Assembly: GCF_036711975.1 (NCBI RefSeq)
Contig: NC_091967.1
Location: 11,222,001-11,286,000 of the forward strand
DNA from: Onthophagus taurus
Taxonomy: Eukaryota > Arthropoda > Insecta > Coleoptera > Scarabaeidae
Length of the DNA: 64,000 nt
Direction of reading: 5' to 3'
Every line of letters begins with the position of its first letter. Position 1 is the first letter of the stretch. Made by a program: the position numbers and the translations under genes. This document shows, piece after piece, positions 1-11,300 of the stretch. The notes under the pieces are model-generated. The model had not been told where the DNA came from. It worked only from the letters and a program-made list of their open reading frames with translations, and did no database searches.

Positions 1-1535
1 CAATTTCAACAACTTGTTAGGAGGCTTAAAAATAGCTCAAAATTCGCAATCCAATTGGATGAATCGACCGACATTTTCAAAATGGCATTTTATGTAAGAC
101 ATATTTATGAAAACACCACCACAGGTGTCCCAAAATTCTAAGTATATTTCATGTAGCACACCCTGTATCGATATTCAGTTGTCTTCGAAAAAATGGCGTA
201 TAATAGACAAAACTGTCTGTATAGAAAATCCCAGATTGGCCCACTTGTTTGATTTCTTACAACAATGTCTATTAAACAATTTAAAAGATTAGCCAGTGCT
301 AATGACTGGTTAATGAGTGACCCAATGCTACATGATGAAAATTTATGGTAAGTATATGCAAGATGGCGCACCACCACATTATGCAGTTCACATTAAGCAA
401 TATCTCGATAAAGTGGCATTTCCTAACAGATGAAAGGCGTGCATCAATTGAATGGCCATTAAGATCCTAGATCTACAAAACTAAACTTGAGTCGCTTGAC
501 AACTTAGTAAAGAAACAATTGTTAGAGTCCGGCATGAATTTATCAATAGTTTGAGATACTGCCAGGCACAAGAAGTGTTTCAAATAAAGACAGATATAGA
601 TCAGAAGCTTAAGCTTTAATGGTTCTGTTATAACTTATAGATGCTCAGCTCAATTTCTAAATTTGCTTTGCACAGATTTTGAAGTAACTAAAGTCAAAGA
701 GATTGTTTTAGAAACAATAACCTGGCTAACTCCTAAGTATATGGCTTGTATATACTGATGGAAACGTTTCAAACGATGTGAGGTGAAACAATATAGTGGA
801 TTGTATGCAAATACATGTAAGTTAATGAGAAAAACTGTAAAAACTGTGTGAAATAAAAAAGAAATTTATCTTACAATATATGTATACCTAAATATACCAA
901 ATAGTATCTAATATTGATATCAAACGATCTGCAGAAGATTACTTAAATGTCTTAAAGCCAATAATCTGAGGACTTGACAAATTGCAAAAAAGGTGCTTCT
1001 CTATATGATGCTGTGGAAGAAATTAGTAAGTTCATTCCAAAAAATTGAAATTATCACTGTCTCAAATACAAATTTATCAGAAATTTTACAAACAGAAATT
1101 ATAAATTGCCAATGGAAGAGAAAATTCAAGCTATGAACACACTTAGGGATATATTAATACTGGATTACTACCACTAATAGTTAAGCTAGAGGGAAAAATG
1201 GAACCATTTTCTGCAAGGAAGTTATATCCATTGCTACTGCTTTGCAATGGTGGATTTCACAAAAGAATCTTCCTCATATTGAGAAACTTCTACCTTTAAA
1301 ACAATTTTTATGTGTTGTTTGTTCTGTAGCTTCAATAGAGAGGGGTTTTCACAACATTTGAGCTCGTCCACTCCAATGTGTGCAACAAATGAGTGGAAAA
1401 AGTTAGAAAATTTGTATTGTTATATAAACTTTATAATTCCTGTAAGTATTGTTTTCTTTTTGATTTTACGTATATATTGTTTGTGTTTGTCTTAGTTTTA
1501 TTTGCCGGATTGGTTTAAATCATTAAATTGGGCGA
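1..1535 (+). pseudogene. hAT-family transposase relic (ZBED/SCAND3-like)
   Basis: Two separated pieces resemble the long vertebrate- and insect-type hAT transposases. The left piece (about 1-110) reads as a run ending in the typical FAIQLDESTDI block around the second catalytic region. The right piece (about 930-1535) ends in the C-terminal dimerisation region, recognisable by SVASIERGFS and a downstream YINF. Frameshifts and stops break both pieces, so no protein can be made. A mariner-like fragment sits between them. The element runs off the left edge, so its 5' end is not visible. Family assignment is by motif recall only, and the split could also reflect rearrangement rather than a simple insertion. 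Confidence 0.7.
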
Positions 1536-1557
1536 ACCCGGCTTTTGGGACACCTGT
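121..1557. repeat. 15-bp perfect inverted repeat pair, mariner-type ends
   Basis: ACAGGTGTCCCAAAA at 121-135 is matched exactly by its reverse complement at 1543-1557. The right copy is followed by TA, as expected for TA-inserting Tc1/mariner elements. The same terminal core (CAGGTGTC) also ends the element at 11754-12083. The span encloses the mariner fragment but also the hAT C-terminal piece, so it is not a simple single element; two separate mariner-type ends may have landed here. Confidence 0.6.
268..600 (+). pseudogene. Mariner-like (IS630/Tc1/mariner) transposase fragment
   Basis: A decayed stretch contains YMQDGAPPHYA at about 352, the block around the second catalytic Asp of mariner-type DD(D/E) transposases. 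It continues through YLDKVAFPNR and an IEWPLRS-DL stretch, the usual end of the catalytic core, with several in-frame stops. Only the C-terminal half of the transposase is recognisable. It lies between the two parts of the hAT relic. Confidence 0.7.
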
Positions 1558-2001
1558 ACATTTCAAATTTATCTCAAAAAATGCGTGTTAAAACAAATAA
1601 CATAAACGTCCAAGCCTTTTTTCTGGAAGAGCATCCCCTGAATTTTTAAGGAATTAATTCCTTACTTTATGTACTCAGTGTAATATACATCACAAACTTT
1701 GAAATAAATTATTATTTGAAACATTTATAATTATCTATCTTCAATTCCCTGTATTCTCAATTTTGTGAGGAACTGTAAATAATATTGTGGACAGATTTTT
1801 AACAGCTGATTCCAAACTCCAACAAAAACGGCAATTTCCTATTTTCTTAAAGTTGACATTTAGATTAATAAAAACGATCATAACCTCAAAAAAAAATAAC
1901 ATTTTAATTGGTTTTTTATTATTAAATACATGAAAAAAGTTGTTGTTGACGCTTAATACAAAGATGGATTGTAGAGATTGAAAAAAATATGTTTGACTTA
2001 C
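1558..2001. other. No gene recognised
   Basis: AT-rich sequence with no convincing coding signal. A minus-strand reading frame crosses 1741-2115, but the part left of 2002 is low-complexity and begins directly after a good splice donor, so it is more likely intron than exon. Confidence 0.5.
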
Positions 2002-2115
2002 GTTGAATTTGTGTGTCGATTGTTGTGGTTTAAAGGTTGATTTTAAACGGCGATGGAATCGATGCAATCTTGAGACTTTCGAGATGTAGACATATTTTTC
2101 AATAACGTTCAACAA
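2002..2115 (-). other. Candidate 5' exon of a minus-strand gene leaving the window
   Basis: On the minus strand CAAC|GTAAGTC gives a near-consensus splice donor at 2001-2000. The sequence upstream of it is more balanced in composition than its surroundings and faces a plus-strand exon candidate ending at 2291. Any product is unknown: the short ATG frame closes quickly, so the exon may be non-coding. It is supported only by the donor and the divergent layout. Confidence 0.3.
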
Positions 2116-2224
2116 CCGTTTTAGTTAGTACGCAAACTCTAAAATGAAAAGCAACGAGAACGTAGGCAAGCAAAACAACTCTCAGGCGGAATATGTCAAA
2201 AATATAATATAATTCAAATAGTGG

Positions 2225-2291
2225 GGGCACAATCAAGAACACTTTGCTGTTTTTACTTCTAGTTTCGAACGGCACATGCGCGGTTAGAAAG
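2225..2291 (+). other. l(3)mbt: Candidate alternative 5'UTR exon of l(3)mbt
   Basis: The sequence GCACATGCGCGG, a near match to the NRF-1/Ewg site, is followed by AAAG|GTAAGAAC, a strong donor with its GT at 2292-2293. The first acceptor joined to a long reading frame downstream is at 8358-8359, immediately before the l(3)mbt ATG. I infer a non-coding first exon. The exon start is not defined by sequence. Confidence 0.35.
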
Positions 2292-3242
2292 GTAAGAACA
2301 TCATAGAATTTAATATTTATTTTTTGATTAATCTTATTAATTTTGATGTTCTTGTTAAATTAGTTTTTCAAAAATTACACAAAGAAATCCAACACAATAC
2401 ATTCCGAACCCAACCCAATTTTATTTACACTTAAATTTTTTCTCGGTTTCATGTTATGTTTTTAATCTATTAGCCCGTTTTAATTCAAACTTTCACATTG
2501 ATCTTTAACAATTTATTATAAACACTGTAAACGTGTGTGTTAAAACGAGTTATTTATAAAAACGGTAAGATTGAAATTGTATCTCGCCGCAATTTCTGTA
2601 TGACCTTGTAGTATTGAGTTTTTATTATTTTTTTTTGTGAGACAATTAAAAGGAAATATTAAATTAAGTTTTACGAAAAGTTTTATCATTAAGGTATTTT
2701 TAGGCGTGTTCATATCATTTAATTTGATATAAAACTTGTTTAATGTTCACGTGACCTCTTTAATGTTTATCGATATTGTTTTGTTTTCTTTTTGAGAACA
2801 AATGATCTAACAATAAGAATTCATTACTATATTCACACAAATTAAATTAATATATCACAAAAGAAAAAAAATTAGATATTAATAGATATGTTCGCGTTAC
2901 AAAAGATAAAAATTAATGCACAAAGTAGATTCCTTTATTTCTTCATAACGTAATAATCAGAAATGAATTGAAAAATAATTTAACTTTGGTGTGTTATCAA
3001 TTAGTTTTTATTGCATAACTACTAATAGTAAGTAGGTGTACAATTCTAATAGGTATGTATGTGTTTTAATGTTCTAATGTAGGTATTATTTAAAGAATCA
3101 CAACTAAAAGAAAATTAAAACAACAAAATATGACCCATTAAAATTCAAATGAATCCGATTTAAATGTTGTTTTAAATATTTTATTTTGTACGCCATGAAC
3201 CATTTAGTGGTACTCCTCCATACACCTCTTACCCCCCTTACC
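2292..3242. other. Non-coding; no feature recognised
   Basis: AT-rich, with no open frame of note and no recognisable repeat family. If the 2291 donor is used, this is intron. Confidence 0.5.
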
Positions 3243-3277
3243 CTTTATATATAGTAAGTACATTTTGCGCATGCGCG
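3243..3277 (+). promoter_or_regulatory. l(3)mbt: Candidate core promoter with TATA-like run and NRF-1/Ewg palindrome
   Basis: TTTATATATA at 3243-3253 is followed by TGCGCATGCGCG at 3266-3277. The latter is a perfect match to the palindromic NRF-1 consensus YGCGCAYGCGCR, bound in insects by Erect wing. The site stands out in very AT-rich DNA, directly upstream of a short exon-like stretch ending in a splice donor at 3365. Assignment to l(3)mbt is inferred from orientation and absence of another gene in between. Confidence 0.55.
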
Positions 3278-3364
3278 GTACAACAGATTATTCGTGTTGT
3301 GTTTCTGTGCTCTTAGAAAATTAAAGTTTATGGAAAAATAAGCCGTTTGAGGACCGAAGAGAAG
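3278..3364 (+). other. l(3)mbt: Candidate 5'UTR exon 1 of l(3)mbt
   Basis: The stretch ends in GAAG|GTAAAT (GT at 3365-3366). It contains no long reading frame, as expected of an untranslated leader, and would splice to the acceptor TTTTACAG at 8352-8359, two bases before the start codon. The resulting intron is about 5.0 kb and holds the minisatellite and MITEs. Confidence 0.5.
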
Positions 3365-4263
3365 GTAAATACCGATACATAGAAACTTTATTGATCGACT
3401 TTTAACTAGTTTTAACGAAATTCCGATACGGCATGCTCGTTATTTGTAACTTTCGGTTGTGCCGAAACACAACCGTCATAACAAGGATTTCGCACGAATT
3501 TCTCGTTCGTTTTTTTTAAATTTTACAAAACCACGGGGTTCGTTTCATCTACGACTTAATCTTCAATAAGTTTTTAATGCAATTCTTAAACGAATCTTGC
3601 TATCGTAATTATATTTAGAACTAGTTAAAATAAAAATCAACACATGGATCTATTTGCTATTATATACAGCGTGGCTAAAAAGTCGAGTTAATCTTTTAAG
3701 ATTGCAACATTAACCTCGATGTTAATGTTGCCATGCGAATTAATAAATTTAATTAAGTGCTTAAATTTGATTTGAATAAATTAATATATATTAATAATCT
3801 TTTCTTATATATTTACGCATCGCGGTATATATTAAGATGTGGAGTGAAAATTTTATTGTCCCCACTACATCAAAAATCAATTTATCATGAAATATGAAAT
3901 ATTCTTGAAAAATTAACCTAGAAATAAATAAAGTTAAGTAAGAATTTATACCTTTTTTAAATATTAAAGTGAATTGTGTATTAACTGGAAACTGAATTAA
4001 CCCCCACCACAAAAATGATTACATGAAATGTGGCCATGTTGTAAATTGTAACCAAGTTCCAGCTATATAATATATTAAAGTTTTAATTCTGGATGTGTTG
4101 AAAATTTAAATGACGTTTTAGCGAAAATACACGATTAATAAACTGTTGTGAATAAATGTAATATCTTCTTAATTATGAACGTTTTATTGACTTCGAAACT
4201 CTTACTGTCTTTATTAATAATTAATGTTTTTGTTACAAAAAGTATCTGATTAGTTTAAAACTA
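3365..4263 (+). other. l(3)mbt intron 1, proximal part; no feature recognised
   Basis: AT-rich non-coding sequence without a recognisable repeat until the first MITE begins at 4264. A 73-codon frame on the other strand has no family resemblance I can see. Confidence 0.5.
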
Positions 4264-4609
4264 TACTCTGTTTTTAAACCAGGAGGAGTATTTTAAATTT
4301 GTCACCAGATTGACCTTGCACGTGATTGGTTAATTGATAATTCGACAGTTTCGTGTCATTATTGTATATTTTGTGTTCTTAAACCCTTTTTTATTATATT
4401 TTGAAATAAATACACTCTTAACTTCAATGTTAATTTGTATGTATAGTGTTGACGATAACAAACGAAAATAAATACAATAATAAGTAAATAAATAAATAAT
4501 AATTTTTAATTTAAATTTACCGCCAAAATATCTAGTGATATTTTCTGGTGATTTTTTCCAGTGTAAATCTGACTTTCGCGTTTACTCCTCCTGGTTTAAA
4601 AACAGAGTA
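4264..4609. mobile_element. MITE copy 1, TA target duplication, 29-bp TIRs
   Basis: The ends TACTCTGTTTTTAAACCAGG and its reverse complement are perfect inverted repeats of about 27-29 bp, flanked by TA at 4262-4263 and 4610-4611. The element is about 346 bp with no coding capacity, so it is non-autonomous, probably Tc1/mariner-like. A second copy in the same orientation lies at 5750-6148; the two share the subterminal sequence with CCGCCAAAATATCTAGTGAT near the right end. Confidence 0.85.
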
Positions 4610-4611
4610 TA

Positions 4612-4705
4612 GTTCTAGTGCAAGTGTTAGTTCTAGTTTTAATTGTTATTCAGCGCTAAGTTGAATATTTTTAAGTTTCGGGTTTAGCCCTGTGTCTTCA
4701 GACGC
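4612..4705. repeat. Fragment of the dispersed CTAGTTCTAG-type repeat
   Basis: TTCTAGTGCAAGTGTTAGTT and GTTATTCAGCGCTAAG followed by CGGGTTTAGCC match part of the palindromic repeat seen complete at 26.6, 44.5, 47.1 and 51.0 kb. It fills the gap between MITE copy 1 and the minisatellite. Confidence 0.65.
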
Positions 4706-5748
4706 TGAATGTTAGGCAAGGTTAGTTTTGTTTACAAACATTAATTATACCATGAAGTATTCTTTGGCAATTAGTAATGGCAATTATAGCGTGAAGTTTT
4801 CTTTTGTAATGTCAATTATAGCGTGAAGGAATGTGAGGTAAGGTTAGTTTTGTTTACAAACATTAATTATACCATGAAGTTTTCTTTGGCAATTAGTAAT
4901 GGCAATTATAGCGTGAAGTTTTCTTTTGTAATGTCAATTATAGCGTGAAGGAATGTTCGGTAAGGTTAGTTTTGTTTACAAACATTAATTATACCATGAA
5001 GTATTCTTTGGCAATTAGTAATGGCAATTATAGCGTGAAGTTTTCTTTTGTAATGTCAGTTACAGCGTGAAGGAATGTTCGGTAAGGTTAGTTTTGTTTA
5101 CAAACATTAATTATACCATGAAGTATTCTTTGGCAATTTGTAATGGCAATTATAGCGTGAAGTTTTCTTTTGTAATGTCAATTATAGCGTGAAGGAATGT
5201 GAGGTAAGGTTAGTTTTGTTTACAAACATTAATTATACCATGAAGTTTTCTTTGGCAATTAGTAATGGAAATTATAGCGTGAAGTTTTGTTTTGTAATGT
5301 CAATTATAGCGTGAAGGAATGTTCGGTAAGGTTAGTTTTGTTTACAAACATTAATTATACCATGAAGTATTCTTTGGCAATTAGTAATGGCAATTATAGC
5401 GTGAAGTTTTCTTTTGTAATGTCAATTATAGCGTGAAGGAATGTTCGGTAAGGTTAGTTTTGTTTACAAACATTAATTATACCATGAAGTATTCTTTGGC
5501 AATTAGTAATGGCAATTATAGCGTGAAGTTTTCTTTTGTAATGTCAATTATAGCGGGAAGGAATGTGAGGTAAGGTTAGTTTTGTTTACAAACATTAATT
5601 ATACCATGAAGTTTTCTTTGGCAATTAGTAATGGCAATTATAGCGTGAAGTTTTCTTTTGTAATGCCAATTATAGCGTGAAGGAATGTTAGGTAAGGTTA
5701 GTTTTGTTTACAAACATTAATTATACCTTGAAGTTTTCTTTGGCAATT
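4706..5748. repeat. Minisatellite, 122-bp unit, about 8.5 copies
   Basis: Unit starts (GGAATGT..GGTAAGG) fall at 4706 (diverged), 4828, 4950, 5072, 5194, 5316, 5438, 5560 and 5682, exactly 122 bp apart. Units differ at only a few positions, mostly GTTCGG versus GTGAGG and AAGTATTC versus AAGTTTTC, so the array is young or homogenised. Each unit is itself built of about three related pieces around AATTATA(C/G)C(A/G)TGAAG. The final unit is cut off by the TA at which MITE copy 2 begins. Confidence 0.93.
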
Positions 5749-5749
5749 A

Positions 5750-6148
5750 TACTCTGTTTTTAAACCAGGAGGAGTATTTTAAATTTGTCACCAGATTGAC
5801 CTTGCACGTGATTGGTTGAATGCGAGGAAGGTTCACACACAGGCAATTTTGAATTTGAAGGTTAGGTTATTGACAATTCGACAGTTTCGTGTCATTATTG
5901 TAAATTTTGTGTTCTTAAACCCTTCTTTATTATATTTTGAAATAAATACACTCATAACTTCAATGTTAATTTGTATGTTTAGTGTTGACGATAACAAACG
6001 AAAATAAATACAATAATAAGTAAATAAATAAATAATAATAATTATTAATTTAAATTTACCGCCAAAATATCTAGTGATATTTTCTGGTGATTTTTCCTAG
6101 TGTAAATCTGACTTTCGCGTTTACTCCTCCTGGTTTAAAAACAGAGTA
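5750..6148. mobile_element. MITE copy 2, same family as copy 1
   Basis: The ends TACTCTG..CAGAGTA carry the same TIRs as the copy at 4264 and are flanked by TA (5748-5749 and 6149-6150). At about 399 bp it is longer because of an extra stretch near 5816-5870 that includes GAATGCGAGGAAGG and AAGGTTAGGTTA. The copies share orientation and high similarity outside that segment. Confidence 0.85.
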
Positions 6149-7100
6149 TAGTATATATTAACTAATGCTAATAATTTGACATCCAATGACAACTGCAATG
6201 ACAGGTTTTGTAAACTTATCTCTTTAATATCATTAAACGTCAATTTAATTTTAATTGCGGTAGAAGATCCTCTTAGCGAAAACATAAGCGGGCTTAGACT
6301 GAATTGCACCACAATAAGAACACTGCCTGACAAATCTTGATAAAAATGACAAGGAAAATTTAATAATTAAGGAATAAGTTAAAACATTTTATTTTCAACA
6401 TATTAATAATTTACCATATTCTTAAATTGTATGTTTTAAGCTTCAATTTGATCCTTAATTCCTATAAATAATAGATGATGCTGGTGTGTGTTCTAGACTG
6501 GATGTCGCGTCTTTATTTCTTTATCTAGATAAAATAAAGGCGTGACGTCCTGTCTGGGACACATACCAGCCCGATTGGACGTAGTAGTACAATCAAAATC
6601 TTTGTCGACAAAGCTCGACATTGAAGAATAAATATTTTTTTGGTATACATACAATTAATAATATAAATGAAACTTTCTGCATATATACAACAACAATTTA
6701 CTTATATTTGCGATTTGTGAACCACGACTAAAACGAGACCTTATAAATATTTTTCTAAAGGCAGGACGAATAACTTTGTTTCGATTCAGACTCGAGCTTC
6801 TGTATCAACTTATGAGTTAATCTGTCAAATGAGTAAACACTTAACCTGAACACATATCTTTTTATGTGTTACTTATATCAAATACCGTTATGTAATTAAA
6901 ATTCTTAACCAGTAAGAAGCGACTATTGGAAGAAAACCATATTTGCTTATTCCAACGTAAAAAGAAACAATTTTGAAGAACCAAATTTTTCGCAAGAACA
7001 TTAGTGACATAGTTTGTAATAAGAATAAATGTTTCATATTTCATATAAATATTTTTGGTGTGGTGGCGATAATAGTAGGACATAAAATTATTACTCCATA
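6149..7100. other. l(3)mbt intron 1; one hairpin, otherwise nothing recognised
   Basis: Apart from the 89-bp hairpin at 6481-6569, this AT-rich stretch shows no gene or known repeat. Confidence 0.5.
6481..6569. repeat. Hairpin-forming imperfect palindrome
   Basis: Left arm CTGGTGTGTGTTCTAGACTG and onward to CGTCTTTATT pairs with AATAAAGGCGTGACGTCCTG to ACACATACCAG. Arms are about 38 bp with a few G-T-type mismatches and a short loop. It could be a minimal MITE remnant or a structured intronic RNA. Confidence 0.6.
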
Positions 7101-8260
7101 TATACTGTGTTTATTTCGACAGTTCATCTAGATAGAGAGTTGTTATCACAAATATATTATTTGGCAGTTTTAAATTTGACATTCAAAGCAAGCTCACCGC
7201 AGCGACAAATAATATCGACGATAATTTGAATAAATTTTAATAATATATTAATGTCGATTCAAAAAAACAGAAAGTCAAGGTTTATTATAACTTGTATATT
7301 AAATTATTAATTATTAAAAACTGAAATTGATTCCTGACCTTTGATTATATGTTTAAACTTCCATATTCATGGCGCTTACAGTGGGTATTAGTAACCTATA
7401 TTACTTATTCAAAACTAATTAAGATTTTGACAACCAAGTGGAGTTAAAAAATCATTACCCTGTGTGATTTTCTGGGCGAAATAAACATCTACAAAATTCT
7501 TATTGCAGCGGCCAATCTTTCTTAATTTACGCACAACAAATCTGTAAATAAAGATGATGAAATTTTGCACCATTAATTATAACTGATTGTAATGGTAGAA
7601 ACTAACAACTGAAGGAGTATATAGCCGTTTTCAAATATACATAACTTTGTCGAATATTAAAGAAAGTCAAAGCATCGGAAACTGAAAGGCAGAAGGGAGC
7701 AGGAGGCCTTTTATAGTAACTACCTACCGAGAAAATAAAAGCTCTCACCGTCTTTACCTCGTTGATGGATGGAATTGGAACTTTACCCTCAAGTAAACCA
7801 AAGATTGCAAAGGGAAACCTAAGCAATGAGATAGATAAACTCTGAATTCTGAAATCTCATTAACTAAAGAATATGCGTTAACCAGAATCTTTCAAGCAGT
7901 TGAAGAAACGGTTTTAAATCAGCAATATGTAGTCATATTATATCTAGCTCTAGCCAGAGCTGCTCAACTCTAAGGACAAGTAGAACACCAAATAACTTAC
8001 ATGTTTATGTTGAACATAAAAATCAACTCAAGTACTTCTAGATAGTTCAGCTGACTTAAATAAGCTATAGTCATTTACATGAAGATGTTGATCAGCAATG
8101 CATGCTTTCAATTTAGTTTCCAAGACAACAAGCACATCATAATCAAAAACCAATAGGTAGTCCTCCAGTTGTTTGTATACTAGATCTTTAAAAAATATAT
8201 AATTTATCAGTGTGAGTCGAGCACTATCCAGATAGAACTGTCGAAATGAAATAAACGAAA
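7100..8260. repeat. Inverted repeat pair that may bound an old DNA transposon
   Basis: GTTTATTTCGACAGTTCATC near 7107 reappears inverted near 8222-8256 as GATAGAACTGTCGAAATGAA with a small insertion. The interior (about 1.1 kb) has one open stretch on the minus strand at 7602-7826 with no family I recognise, and no transposase motif. Confidence 0.4.
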
Positions 8261-8361
8261 TTATGTTTACAATATAAATAATATGTAGTGTCGTTCAATC
8301 CTCGTTTGGAACTAAGTAGGATTGAAATAAGTTTTCCTTTCTTTTTCTTTATTTTACAGAA

Positions 8362-11300
8362 ATGGCATTTTCCATTTCGAGTTCAACCCCGTCCATAATT
8401 TCCGATTATTCTGATCAAACGACCAAATTAGAAGTTAGTAAAAATGGCGGGGAGAAAAATACTATTGACATTTCAATAACAACCGAATTAAATAATAAAA
8501 ATAATCAAAATCAACCAACCTTACAAGCAAAGCATCAAGTTTTACCCTTTGTATATATTCAAACGCCAAAAATACAACAAACCCAAACCGCGAATAAACC
8601 GAACATTTTAGTAAATACAATTCCACAGTTGCAACTGCAAAACATCAATAATATCAATAATAAATCGAATATTGCGTTGCAAGGTAATCAAGGTGTTATT
8701 TTAACAAAACCACAGCAATTGGTTTTTCAAAAACCCTCAGGTGGCGTGGATGGAGTACCACTTTTTACAATGATCAAACCATTATATAATAAAGACACAA
8801 AAACGAATTTAAAATTGACTAAAGTAAAATCAGAAAATTTAAAATTATGTACTAACACGGCTACGATTAATACTAACGGTCATAAATTTGTGTTAGCTCC
8901 AATGCCAAAAGTATCGTCAAATAGGCTGCCCGTTACTGCAACCACAAATACAGTACAACCAAAAATTGCCATTATGCCATATCAAGTCCAAAACACCACA
9001 AACTATAAAAGCAAGTTACTCAATTTTAAATTAACCGAAAACGATAACAACACGATCACAGTTTTGTGCGATCAATCGGAAAAGAAAGACGAAAATATTG
9101 TGAAAACTAAAGATGAACAGAATGTTATAGCGAATAAAACCAACGACAAATCCTATCAATTGTCGATTGTGGAAGATTCCAAAGACGTGAGTTATACGGT
9201 AACGATACCCGAAGAATCCGAAAAACATAAATCGACATCAAAAGATAACACCAACACTTCATCGAAATATTCGAAACATGGCGTGTCCATATTAAAAAGG
9301 AATTTTAATTTGTTAGAGAAACCGAGAAATAATTTAATAATTACACCTGTTATTAATTCAATTACGACAATATCAGATGCGAATACAAAAGAAGTGAAAA
9401 TTACGAACACTTTTGACGCTATAGATAATCGCGATTTAACTCCAGCTGTTACAAATCCTATTAAATCAGAAGGAAGAAGAAGAAAATCACAATTTTTATG
9501 TCGAAAAGAATACGATGACATGACAACCACGGAACCCGAAATTAAACCAAAAATACCTAAATTGAGCAATAATGATGACGATATCCAATTAATGATATGT
9601 GAAGATGAAGATAAAGATAATAAAGAGCTTATGGATGTTGTTAAGAAAGATGAATCCTACGAAGAATATGATGCTGTTAAAGAATTAATTTGGGAGGATG
9701 GAATTGGAACTTTACCTGGATCGAATTTAAAATTTCAAATCAACGAATTTAATTTGTTAGAGTTTTTAACTGACGAAGAATATAAAAATATTATCCTAAA
9801 GAAAGACAAATCAAAACCAAAAACAGAATTGAAAAAGTCGGACATTGAAGAAATTAGATGTTTACATTGCGGCTGTTTTGGAATGCTTTCAGATTTTGTT
9901 AGCTCAAATCACTGTAGTTACGATTGTTTATCGGCTACTGAAAAAGAAAAGAAGGATAAAGAAACGAAATTTAAAAGAAAACGAAAAAAAGGACCCTATG
10001 TGAAAAAAATCGATGATAATCAAAGTAAAGAAAAAGAATTATCGGGAAGTGATGAAGACACTTCAAATGATAATTCCCAAGATAAATTTAATTATCCGTG
10101 GACTTGTAGTAAGAAAGGGTTTTCATGGGCGAAATATTTAATGCATGTAGGTGCTAAAGGAGCTCCCGTCAAATTATTTAAAGATCCGTTTCCTTACGCT
10201 CGAAATAGTTTTCGACCGGGTATGAAATTGGAAGGAATCGATCCGCAACATCCGTCTTATTTTTGTATACTTACCGTTGCCGAAGTAATCGGATATCGAA
10301 TGCGATTACATTTCGACGGATATCCGGACAATTACGACTTTTGGACTAACGCGGACAGTATGAACATTTTTCCCGCAGGTTGGTGCGAAAAATATGGTCA
10401 CACTTTACATCCACCACCGCGGTTAACCGAAGAATTTAATTGGAACAATTATCTTAAAATAACGCGATCAACAGCTGCACCTAAACAATTATTTTCTAAT
10501 CGAGTAGGAAATGTAAGAATATATTTATTTATTTTTAAATAGTATTAATTTATTTTATTGAAATTTTAGGCAATCTGTCCGAATGGATTTCGAATAGGAA
10601 TGAAATTAGAAGCTGTCGATAGAAAAAACACTGCCTTAGTTTGTGTAGCTACAGTTACAGATATGATGGATAATAGAATTTTAGTTCATTTTGATAGTTG
10701 GGATGATATTTATGATTATTGGGCCGATCCAACTTCACCTTATATTCATCCAATAGGTTGGTGTGATCAAAATGGACACAATCTTACACCTCCAAATGGT
10801 AATAATAAGAAACTAAAGAAGTTTTATTAACAAATACAGAGAATTAACATTTAAATATATTTTTTTTAATGTAGAAATCATAACAACAAATTCTTTTTTT
10901 TATAACAGTTACTAAAAATATCAAAATGTTATGAACTAATTAATAAACATTAATTTCACTGTCATAATTTAAGAGTTATGCGAGCGAAATATTCTAGAAC
11001 AGACATAAATATTTCTAAACATATTCTAATAACATTATAACAGGTGGTTAACAAAAATAGACTATATAAATTGATCAAGAATTATCTATGTTAATGTTGA
11101 AGTAACTGTTTTGAATGTATAGTTTTGTATAAGTGTCAGAATAATATTAATATCTCTTCCTCATTATGTCTTTCAAAATTATGAAAACTCAGTAGAGCTC
11201 CTGCAAGAGATACATGTCTCATAAAGAACATCAGCGTTGTTTCTATATATGTTTTTGCATGCGAGTGCAAAAGAGTGCGCGGCTTGCCTCACATATCCCG

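Noticed and set aside
1741..2115. A 124-codon minus-strand frame as a protein-coding gene
   Set aside because: It is crossed by a strong donor at 2001; sequence after it is low-complexity Phe/Asn/Lys-rich intron-like translation.
4706..5748. The repeat array as a CRISPR-like or centromeric satellite
   Set aside because: There are no unique spacers between repeats and the array is only about 1 kb, so it is an ordinary minisatellite in a eukaryotic intron.
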